Positions 52,122 to 59,149 of a stretch of DNA of 64,000 nt are shown in pieces. The notes under the pieces are model-generated. The model worked only from the letters and a program-made list of their open reading frames with translations, searched no databases and was not told the DNA's origin. The DNA comes from JBEKOF01 sp049513975 (lineage in GTDB: Bacteria; Verrucomicrobiota; Verrucomicrobiia; Limisphaerales; Palsa-1400), in the NCBI GenBank assembly GCA_049513975.1, contig JBEKVM010000004.1:60240-124239 (forward strand). The letters are read 5' to 3'. Within the stretch, counting starts at the first letter, position 1, and each line of letters begins with the position of its first letter. A program made the translations under genes and the position numbers.

Positions 52122-52464
52122 AAGCCACAAATGAAATTGCCCGCAGACTGCCTGATTTCCGCGGAGAAGATCACCCGCTATTTGCTCGTGCCACTCGCGC
52201 GCGGCGACAAGTCGGCCTTTCTTTCGCGTGCGGGCTACACACAAGAAGATCCACTGCAACTTCTCCATGACTTGCGAGACGCAGATACTCCCGCTGGATG
52301 CCGTGGCCGCGGGAGAAAACAAGTTTGGCCGATATTTCGAGGCTCGCGGCCTGCTGCGCGGGCCGAACGGGGTGGCTCTGAGGGTTCGCACCATCTGGAT
52401 AACGGAGCACTTGTCGGGCAGCACCAAGTTTGTTACCTTAATTCCGGACAAACAGAGAACATGA
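52107..52464 (+). pseudogene. DUF6883-like protein, frameshifted
   Basis: The frame opens at GTG 52107 with MAEDN copied from the DUF58 gene start, then LPADCLISAEKITRYLLVPL, ARGDKSAFLSRAGYTQEDP, which resembles the N-terminal half of DUF6883. From about 52280 the family continuation lies in another frame: ILPLDAVAAGENKFGRYFEA, RGLLRGPNGVALRVRTIWIT and KFVTLIPDK, stopping at 52464. So one indel seems to split the gene. The stop of the second part overlaps the next ATG (ATGA), as expected for an intact pair. Family assignment is from memory of the pattern and moderately sure. Confidence 0.65.
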
Positions 52465-52706
52465 TGAAATTGGAACTCTACACCGACGCGATGCTGACCT
52501 GCGAGCTGCCGCAACACCGGCTTCGACGCGGCGACATTGTCAAACTGGTGGAACGCCACGTTGCCCCTGACGGCACGGAAGGCTACTCCATCGAAGTCTT
52601 CAACGCTGTCGGTGACACCATTGCCGTGACCGTCGTCCCCTCTTCGGCTCTCGAAGTTTTGCGCGAGGACGAAATCCTCTGCGCGCGTCCGCTGGGCTGT
52701 CCCTGA
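52461..52706 (+). CDS. DUF4926-like protein
   Basis: This 81-residue protein (MMKLELYTDAMLTCELPQHR, LRRGDIVKLVERHVAPDGTE, GYSIEVFNAVGDTIAVTVVP) matches the DUF4926 pattern: a 'D-x-LP-x-H-x-L-x-x-GD-x-G/K-x-V' start and a small SH3-like beta-barrel. DUF4926 genes are often next to DUF6883 genes, but the biochemical role is not known to me; toxin-immunity or TA-like functions are possible. The ATG overlaps the stop of the preceding frame. Confidence 0.75.
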   Translation: MMKLELYTDAMLTCELPQHRLRRGDIVKLVERHVAPDGTEGYSIEVFNAVGDTIAVTVVPSSALEVLREDEILCARPLGCP

Positions 52707-52737
52707 AAGCCGAACGCCCAAAAGCGACAGCACACTA

Positions 52738-52800
52738 TGGAAATTATCACTGAGGCCCGCCTGCTGGAGGAGATTCGCGGAGAACAGCGCCGTGGCTGAA
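52738..52800 (+). CDS. 20-codon minicistron carrying the duplicated moxR tail
   Basis: ATG 52738 opens MEIITEARLLEEIRGEQRRG and stops at TGA 52798-52800. The last 14 or so residues equal the C-terminus of MoxR, from the right copy of the 51-bp duplication. Its stop lies in GTGGCTGA together with the GTG start of DUF58, exactly as the full moxR stop would in an uninterrupted operon. It could keep the downstream gene translationally coupled; translation is unproven. Confidence 0.5.
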
Positions 52801-52806
52801 GACAAC
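52756..52806. repeat. Direct repeat flanking the DUF6883/DUF4926 cassette, right copy
   Basis: Second copy of the 51-bp segment at 52071-52121. It supplies the GTG start and first five codons of the DUF58 gene. Distance between corresponding positions is 685 bp. Confidence 0.95.
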
Positions 52807-53694
52807 CAATTGCTGGATCCCCGGGTGCTCTCCCGCCTCATGCACCTGCCCTTGCTGGCCCGCCAGGCCATGGAAGGCTCCGTCTCCGGCCATCACAAAA
52901 GCCCCCACCGCGGCTCCAGCGTCGAGTTCGCCGAATACCGCAACTACGTTCCCGGCGATGACATTCGCCGGCTGGATTGGCGGGTCTTCGCCCGCACCGA
53001 CCGTTTCTTCATGAAGGAATTCGAGGCCGATACCAATTTGCGTTGCTATCTGGTACTCGATTGCAGCGGCTCCATGAAGTTCGGAAAAGCCGGCGCGACC
53101 AAGCTGGATTACGCCAAGCGCCTGGCCGCCGCCCTGGGCTACCTGGCCGCGCGCCAGGGCGACGCCGTGGGGTTGTTCTGCACCGCGGAAAAGACCTTCT
53201 GCGAAATCCCGGCCCGGCGCAACCCCGTCCACCTGAAACTGATTCTGGACACCCTGCAAAAATCCGCCGCGCGCGGGGAAACCGGCCTGCTGCCCGCCCT
53301 GCACGACTTGGCGGAAAAAGTCAAACGCCGCGCCCTGGTCGTGGTCTTCTCCGATTTCTTTTGCGATCTGGCCCCGCTGCTGGATTGCTTCCAGCATTTG
53401 CGCTTTCAAAAACACGACCTCGCCCTCTTTCAATTGCTGGACCGGGCGGAGCTGGATTTTAAGTTTGACCGTCCCACCCGGTTCGTAGATTTGGAAAGCT
53501 CCTTCCATCTGGTGACCGAACCGGCGGCGGTGCGGGACGAGTACCTGCGGCAAATCTGGCTGTTCCTGGACGCGCTGCGCGAGGGTTGCCACGAGTTTGC
53601 GGCCGATTACCGGCAGGTGGTGACCGACCAACCCTATGAAAAAGCGCTGGCCGATTTTCTGGTGGCGCGCGCCCGGCTGGCGGCCGGCAGGTGA
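52792..53694 (+). CDS. DUF58 domain protein of the MoxR operon
   Basis: This 300-residue protein has the DUF58 signature YRNYVPGDDIRRLDWRVFAR followed by DRFFMKEFEADTNLRCYLVL, and a degenerate VWA-like fold with LVLDCSGSMKFGKAGATKLD (MIDAS-like DxSxS). DUF58 proteins accompany MoxR ATPases and VWA proteins in PVC bacteria and others, probably as scaffold or substrate adaptors. It starts at GTG 52792 and its stop overlaps a possible GTG start (GTGA) of the next gene. Confidence 0.92.
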   Translation: MAEDNQLLDPRVLSRLMHLPLLARQAMEGSVSGHHKSPHRGSSVEFAEYRNYVPGDDIRRLDWRVFARTDRFFMKEFEADTNLRCYLVLDCSGSMKFGKAGATKLDYAKRLAAALGYLAARQGDAVGLFCTAEKTFCEIPARRNPVHLKLILDTLQKSAARGETGLLPALHDLAEKVKRRALVVVFSDFFCDLAPLLDCFQHLRFQKHDLALFQLLDRAELDFKFDRPTRFVDLESSFHLVTEPAAVRDEYLRQIWLFLDALREGCHEFAADYRQVVTDQPYEKALADFLVARARLAAGR

Positions 53695-53702
53695 CCCCCG
53701 GC

Positions 53703-55700
53703 ATGCAATTCCTTCAGCCCATTCTGCTCTGGGGTTTGCCGCTGCTCTTGTTGCCGGTCATCATCCACCTGCTCAACCGCCTGCGCCATCGCTCGCATCC
53801 GTGGGCCGCCATGCGCTTTCTGGTGGCCGCCACGCGCAGTTCGGTCAGCAACACCAAATTGCGCCAGCTTCTCATCCTGCTTTTCCGCATGGCCATGGTG
53901 GCCGCCCTGTGTCTGTTCCTGGCGCGACCGCTGGCGGGCGGCTGGATGGGCTGGGCGGTTTCCTCCGCGCCCGACGCCATTGTCATTCTGCTGGACCGCT
54001 CCGCCAGCATGGAAATCAAGGCGGGCGGGGTCAGCAAGCGCGAGCAGGCCATCCGCCTGCTGGCGGAGGCGGCGGGGGAATTTGAGGAAAGCAGCCACCT
54101 GGTTCTTATTGACAGTGCCACCCTCGTCGCGGCCGAAGCCGGCCGCGCCACCAATCTCATGCGCCTGCCCGCCGCCGGGCCGACTGACACCGCCGCCGAT
54201 GTTCCCGCCCTGCTCCGGGCCGCCTTCAACTGGCTGATCGAAAACCGCGCCGGCTCGGCTGAACTGTGGATTGCTTCCGACGCCCAGCGCAGCAACTGGC
54301 ATCCGGAGGACCCGCGCTGGAAGGACGTGGCCGGCCAGCTCGGTTCGCTCTCCCAGAAAGTGCGCGTGCGCCTGCTGGTCCTGAGCCAGCCCGCCGACGC
54401 CAACGCCTCCATCTCCCTCCAGGAAGTGGCGCGGCGTTCCCAGGGCGAAAAGTCGGAACTGCAATTCGTCCTGGATCTCCAGCGCAACCGCCCCGCCAAC
54501 ACTTCCCTTCCGGTGACGCTGACGCTGGACGGGGCGCAAACGCAAACGCCGGTCGCCTTCGAGGGCCAATCCCTGCGCTGGCGGCGCCGGGTTGATTTGG
54601 GCGCGCATCCGGCGGGGGGGTGGGGCAGTTTTTCTTTGCCGGCCGATGCCAATGCGCGGGATAACACGGCTTATTTTGTTTACGGCGCCCAGACGGCGGT
54701 GCGGGGCGTGGTGGTGAGCCGTTCCCCGGACACGGCGCGTTATTTGCAAATGGCCGCCGCTTCCCGCGCCGGCCAGCCGGCCGCGCGGCTCGCCCCCGAG
54801 GACATTCCCGCCGCCAATCTCGATGGTTGCTCGCTTCTCATCTGGCAGGACTCGCTGCCGGAAGGCGAGGCCGCCGCGCGGGTGCAGTCCTTCGTGTCCG
54901 GGGGCGGCGTGGCCGTCTTTTTTCCGCCGGGCCGCACCGAGGCCGGACAGTTCAACGCCCTGGGTTGGGGCGCGGTGGAAGTTTCCCAAGCGCCGGCCGG
55001 CTTTCATGTGTTGCGCTGGAACGAGGACGAAGGCCCCCTCGCCCGGAGCGACGAGCGCATCAGCCTGCCGCTCGGACAGACCGATTTTCCGCGGCGCCAG
55101 ATCATTGCCGGACCAAAGAATGTGCTCGCGGCCTTCGAAGACGGCGCCGCCCTGCTGGCGCGGCAAAGTTTGGGCCGGGGCGAAATTTATTTCTGCGCCT
55201 CCCTGCCCGCCGACGATTGGTCCAGCCTGGCGGATGGCCCGGTGCTGGTCCCGATGCTCCAACGCATGCTCCAGGACGGCGTCCGCCGCCTGCAATCGGT
55301 TTCCACCTCCATCTGCGGCGAATTAAGCGCGGTGGATCTGGCCAAAACCTGGGTGGCCGTGGATTCCAAGGAGCCGAAAGACATCCGTTTTCAGGCCGGC
55401 GTCTATAAATCCGGCGATCAGCTCATGGCCGTCAACCGTCCCGCGGCCGAGGACGACCCGGAAATGGTGGACTCCGGCGAAATCAGGAAATTGTTTGGCG
55501 ATCTGCCGCTGCAAATGTTGCAAGACCGCCGCGTGGACACGGGCCAATTGCAAGGCGAGATTTGGCGTTTGTTTTTGTTTCTCATGCTGCTCCTGCTTTT
55601 GGGCGAAGGCCTTTTGATTCTGCCCGGCAAGAGACCCGCGGCCGCTCCCGGCGCCCGCGCGCTGAAAACCACTCTGCAACCGGAGGAGCAACGGGTATGA
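53703..55700 (+). CDS. VWA-domain membrane protein, BatA-like
   Basis: This 665-residue protein begins MQFLQPILLWGLPLLLLPVI, the BatA-type N-terminal membrane segment, then a second helix at about 56-74 (LLILLFRMAMVAALCLFLAR). The VWA domain starts DAIVILLDRSASMEIKAGGV with MIDAS DRSAS. The middle holds a long beta-rich periplasmic part and a class I glutamine-amidotransferase-like region (LLIWQDSLPEGEAAARVQSF). A C-terminal helix (FLFLMLLLLLGEGLLILPGK) closes it. An upstream GTG (53691) overlapping the DUF58 stop is an alternative start. A short ATG frame overlapping its TGA (55697) marks where the next operon gene may once have begun. Confidence 0.88.
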   Translation: MQFLQPILLWGLPLLLLPVIIHLLNRLRHRSHPWAAMRFLVAATRSSVSNTKLRQLLILLFRMAMVAALCLFLARPLAGGWMGWAVSSAPDAIVILLDRSASMEIKAGGVSKREQAIRLLAEAAGEFEESSHLVLIDSATLVAAEAGRATNLMRLPAAGPTDTAADVPALLRAAFNWLIENRAGSAELWIASDAQRSNWHPEDPRWKDVAGQLGSLSQKVRVRLLVLSQPADANASISLQEVARRSQGEKSELQFVLDLQRNRPANTSLPVTLTLDGAQTQTPVAFEGQSLRWRRRVDLGAHPAGGWGSFSLPADANARDNTAYFVYGAQTAVRGVVVSRSPDTARYLQMAAASRAGQPAARLAPEDIPAANLDGCSLLIWQDSLPEGEAAARVQSFVSGGGVAVFFPPGRTEAGQFNALGWGAVEVSQAPAGFHVLRWNEDEGPLARSDERISLPLGQTDFPRRQIIAGPKNVLAAFEDGAALLARQSLGRGEIYFCASLPADDWSSLADGPVLVPMLQRMLQDGVRRLQSVSTSICGELSAVDLAKTWVAVDSKEPKDIRFQAGVYKSGDQLMAVNRPAAEDDPEMVDSGEIRKLFGDLPLQMLQDRRVDTGQLQGEIWRLFLFLMLLLLLGEGLLILPGKRPAAAPGARALKTTLQPEEQRV

Positions 55701-55773
55701 AGGGTTCATGGAGGACTTTCGGAAAAAGGTTCTGAGCTTTACGCTCCGGCGTAATTTTGAAAGACTCCCGCCC

Positions 55774-58700
55774 ATGGATTCGCCACCCCAATCACTTGAT
55801 GACGCCGCGCGCGCGCTGCTGACGGCGGCCACGGAAGCGGCGGCGAGCGCTCCGAACGAATCGAGTCTTCGCCATGAGTTGGAAAACGCTTTGGAAAAAG
55901 CCTGCCGTAAGATCGGGGTGCCTTGGACGCCTTTCAGGCTTGATCTCACATTGCCCGCGTCCGATCCGCGACGAAAGCGATTCGCAGACGTCGCTCATGG
56001 TGTGGTCATCATCGAATACGAACCTCCGCGAAGTCTGGGCGGCAGCGAAAAGTCATTGGCACACGCCAAATCACAAGCGGAGGAATATGCGCGGCTGCTT
56101 TGCCGCGAGGAGGGCAGGCGCGTCAGCGATTATCAGATGGTGATTTGGGACGGCTCACATATCGCCTTCGGAAAAGTGCCGAACGGCCGGCCACATTGGA
56201 CCGCCTTGACTGGTTTCAGCATGGCTGGAGCAGAGCGGTTGTTGGCCGCTTTGGCACGGGATGGTGTTCCCCTTGTGCATCCGTTGTTGCTGGCGCATAT
56301 CGCCGGCCCGGAGTCGCCCTTGGGAACAAAACTCATTCCTAAAATGTATCAGGCAGTTCTGGTGGCAGAATTTGCCCGCGCGACGAGCAAGACAAAACTA
56401 CTGTTCTTCGAGTGGCGGCGCTTGTTTGGCCAGGTTGTTGGCATCCAAACGGACTCGTTGAAGAAGTTGCTCGACAGCCAAAGCGAGGCTCACCAGCAAG
56501 ATTACGGGTCAAATATTCCGGCTTATCTTTTTGCCTTGAACACTTTTATTGCGCTCGTGGCAAAGTTGGTGGCGGCGCTGGCGCTGAGAGGCGCGGCCGA
56601 GGATGTCCGGGACAGCTCTTCTCCCATTCAAGAGCGGCTCAAAGAACTGGAAAGCGGGAAGCTGTTTGCCGATGCGGGCATTGCCAACATGCTCAATGGC
56701 GATTTCTTCGCATGGTATTTGGACGACCAGGCCTGGCCGCTGATCGCGCCAGACACCGAATCACTCATCGCCACGCTCGCAAACATTAATTTTGACGTGT
56801 CCAAGAAAAGTGCCGACTCGACGCGCGACTTGTTTAAAAGGCTTTACCAATCCTTCGTCCCGCGCGCGTTGCGCCATGCCCTCGGCGAATTTTACACGCC
56901 GGACTGGCTGGCCTCGCATGTGATAAATGAGGCTGGGTGGCAACGCCGCGACAGCTTGACAGACCCCACCTGCGGCACCGGCACTTTTTTATTGGAAGCG
57001 TTGCGCCGGCGTTTAATTCACGCGCCGGCCTCGGCCACCGCGGAAGAACTTTTGAGTGGTCTGCATGGCATGGATTTGAATCCGCTCGCGGTTCTGGCGG
57101 CGCGCGCCTCGCTGGTTGTTTTTCTCTCGCAACGCGTGAAACCCGGTCATGGACTGAGCCTGCCCGTTTACCTCGCCGATGCCATCAATCCGGTGGACCT
57201 GGTGGGTGCGGCATTCGAGCACAGTCTGCAAACTGAGAAGGGACTCTTTCGCTTCACCGTTCCACGGGCGTTGGTGGTTGACCCGGATTTCTTTGCGTTC
57301 TTCACCCGCTTGCGCGAATTGGTTGAGGCTGGCCAGTCCAGTGCGCAAATCTTTTCGGCGATCAGAATGGAAACGGCGGCGGCGCAACTTTCCCCCGGCG
57401 AACAGGCGCAATTCCGGCAGACCGTAGATTCACTGGTTCGTCTGCATAAGGAGAGTTGGAATGGAATTTGGTGTTCGATTCTGGCCGACCGTTTCGCTGC
57501 CGGAGCCATCCCGCCTGCCGACTTCGTCTGTGGCAATCCACCGTGGGTGAAGTGGAGTCATCTGCCGCCGGATTACGCCGCGCTCATCAAATCCCGCTGC
57601 TTGCGGTTGGGTGTCTTCAGTGATGACAAATGGGTTGGGGGAATCGAATCCGACATTTCCACGGTGGTGACCTATGTCGCCGCCGAGCGGTGGTTGAAAC
57701 ACGGCGGCACGCTGGCCTTCCTGATTCCCGGCACGGTTTTTGCCAACGAATCCAGCCAGGGATTCCGTCGCTTCGAGATCCGGCGGCTCAACCTCGAGAT
57801 GGCTGTCACGCGTGTTGAAGATTTCAATGAAATCGCGCCCTTTGAGGGAGTGTCCCATCACGCCGCTCTTCTGGTGCTCCGAACCGGCAGCCCGACACGC
57901 TACCCCGTGGTGTACCGTTGGTGGTCGCCCGCGGGACTTCGCGGCCAACCCAGGCGCACCTACGCCAGCGCCGGGGAATTCACTTTGGCGGCAAGGAAAT
58001 GCGACGGCCTGGCTGCGCCCGTTCCAGGCACCGACGCCGGTCCGTGGCTCAAAGGCACGCGCAAACAGCATGAAGTTTGGCGGCATCTTTTTGCGGCGGG
58101 AACCCACGACTACGTGGCGCGCAAGGGCATCACTACCGACGTAAATGGCATATTTTTTGTGCGCGCGTTGAAAAGCGACAGGAAGAGCGGACTTTGCCGA
58201 ATCGAAAACGATCCCACGCTGGGCAAACGCGGGGACCTTGCCACCGTCAGAGCGAGCGTCGAGGCGGAACACCTTTTTCCGCTGCTGCGCGGGCGCGGCG
58301 TTTCGGCGTTCAAGGCGGCCCCGGATTCCGAATACTGCATTCTCGTTCCGCAACGGGGCATGCATGGGAATCCGGCGCTGCGGACGGAGTTTGGGGCGAC
58401 GTATCGCTATCTGGACCGGTTCCAGGGCGTTCTCAAACAACGTTCCAGCTTCCGCCGGTTTCAAAAGAATCAGGCCTGGTGGTCGCTGTGGAGCACGGGC
58501 GCGTATTCGTTCGCGCGCCACAAGGTCGCCTGGCGCGAGATGCCGGGCGGGCGCTTTGCCGCGGCCGTGGTCGCCCCGGTTCGGCATCCGCAACTGGGAA
58601 CCAAACTGGTCATCCTCGATCACAAACTTTATTTCGTGCCCTGCCAGAGCCTGGAGGAAGCCGCTTTTCTCACGGCCTTGTTGAACGCGCCGGTCGTTTC

Positions 58701-58908
58701 CGAAGCCATTTCCGCTTACGCCGCGCAATTAAGTCTCGGAGTCAGCGTGGTCGAGTACCTGGCTCTGCCGACTTTCACCACGGCGGATTCCACTCATCTG
58801 GCCCTGGTTTCGCTCTCGCTGCATTTGACCAGGAAACCGGCTCCCCCCAGCTCATCCGAGTGGGATGAGCTGGACGCGCTGACGCGAACGGCGTTTCATC
58901 TGCCATGA
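55774..58908 (+). CDS. Type IIG-like restriction-modification enzyme (N6-adenine methyltransferase with N-terminal nuclease-like domain)
   Basis: This 1044-residue enzyme (ATG 55774; ATG 55708 would add 22 residues) combines several activities in one chain. The N-terminal region has RRKRFADVAHGVVIIEYEPP: Asp72 and Glu81-Tyr-Glu83 match a PD-(D/E)XK nuclease except that the Lys of ExK is Glu. The methyltransferase domain shows motif X-like GEFYTPDWLASHVI (371), motif I DPTCGTGTFLLEAL (397) and motif IV CGNPPWVKW (NPPW 588-591). The C-terminal ~350 residues would be the target-recognition part. It sits between two genes of the VWA operon that are usually adjacent, so it was probably acquired. 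No separate R or S gene is nearby. Confidence 0.85.
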   Translation: MDSPPQSLDDAARALLTAATEAAASAPNESSLRHELENALEKACRKIGVPWTPFRLDLTLPASDPRRKRFADVAHGVVIIEYEPPRSLGGSEKSLAHAKSQAEEYARLLCREEGRRVSDYQMVIWDGSHIAFGKVPNGRPHWTALTGFSMAGAERLLAALARDGVPLVHPLLLAHIAGPESPLGTKLIPKMYQAVLVAEFARATSKTKLLFFEWRRLFGQVVGIQTDSLKKLLDSQSEAHQQDYGSNIPAYLFALNTFIALVAKLVAALALRGAAEDVRDSSSPIQERLKELESGKLFADAGIANMLNGDFFAWYLDDQAWPLIAPDTESLIATLANINFDVSKKSADSTRDLFKRLYQSFVPRALRHALGEFYTPDWLASHVINEAGWQRRDSLTDPTCGTGTFLLEALRRRLIHAPASATAEELLSGLHGMDLNPLAVLAARASLVVFLSQRVKPGHGLSLPVYLADAINPVDLVGAAFEHSLQTEKGLFRFTVPRALVVDPDFFAFFTRLRELVEAGQSSAQIFSAIRMETAAAQLSPGEQAQFRQTVDSLVRLHKESWNGIWCSILADRFAAGAIPPADFVCGNPPWVKWSHLPPDYAALIKSRCLRLGVFSDDKWVGGIESDISTVVTYVAAERWLKHGGTLAFLIPGTVFANESSQGFRRFEIRRLNLEMAVTRVEDFNEIAPFEGVSHHAALLVLRTGSPTRYPVVYRWWSPAGLRGQPRRTYASAGEFTLAARKCDGLAAPVPGTDAGPWLKGTRKQHEVWRHLFAAGTHDYVARKGITTDVNGIFFVRALKSDRKSGLCRIENDPTLGKRGDLATVRASVEAEHLFPLLRGRGVSAFKAAPDSEYCILVPQRGMHGNPALRTEFGATYRYLDRFQGVLKQRSSFRRFQKNQAWWSLWSTGAYSFARHKVAWREMPGGRFAAAVVAPVRHPQLGTKLVILDHKLYFVPCQSLEEAAFLTALLNAPVVSEAISAYAAQLSLGVSVVEYLALPTFTTADSTHLALVSLSLHLTRKPAPPSSSEWDELDALTRTAFHLP

Positions 58909-58914
58909 AAAAGA

Positions 58915-58942
58915 ATTGCGGATTGCGGATTGCGGATTGCGG
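58915..58942. repeat. ATTGCGG tandem repeat
   Basis: Four perfect 7-bp units ATTGCGG (58915-58942) plus a degenerate fifth follow the restriction-modification gene stop. It lies in the 241-bp spacer (58909-59149) that has no gene. Confidence 0.9.
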
Positions 58943-59030
58943 ATTGACGACCGGGCGGCGCGGTCGAGTGAGAAGCATTTATGCAACACCTCCGTCCTGG
59001 GTGGCAAGGCGCGCACTCCGTGCGCGCCGC

Positions 59031-59052
59031 GGCGGGCAGCGGAGTGCCCGCC
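59031..59052. repeat. Short hairpin repeat, GGCGGGCAG family, copy 3
   Basis: GGCGGGCA / TGCCCGCC around GCGGAG, followed by CTACC, nearly identical to 29580-29601. Just upstream a related GGCGCGCACTCCGTGCGCGCC palindrome lies at about 59008-59028. Confidence 0.8.
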
Positions 59053-59093
59053 CTACCTTTCCCATCCCACCCACAAATGACCGTTTACGCGAT

Positions 59094-59145
59094 TATCATT
59101 TATCATTTATCATTTTGCGTTCTGCATTCTGCATTTTGCATTTTC
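59094..59145. repeat. AT-rich short repeats before the last VWA gene
   Basis: TATCATT occurs three times in tandem (59094-59114), then TTCTGCA/TTTTGCA units (about 59119-59143). The composition is unlike the GC-rich surroundings and ends 5 bp before the GTG start of the VWA gene. Confidence 0.75.
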
Positions 59146-59149
59146 TCCC

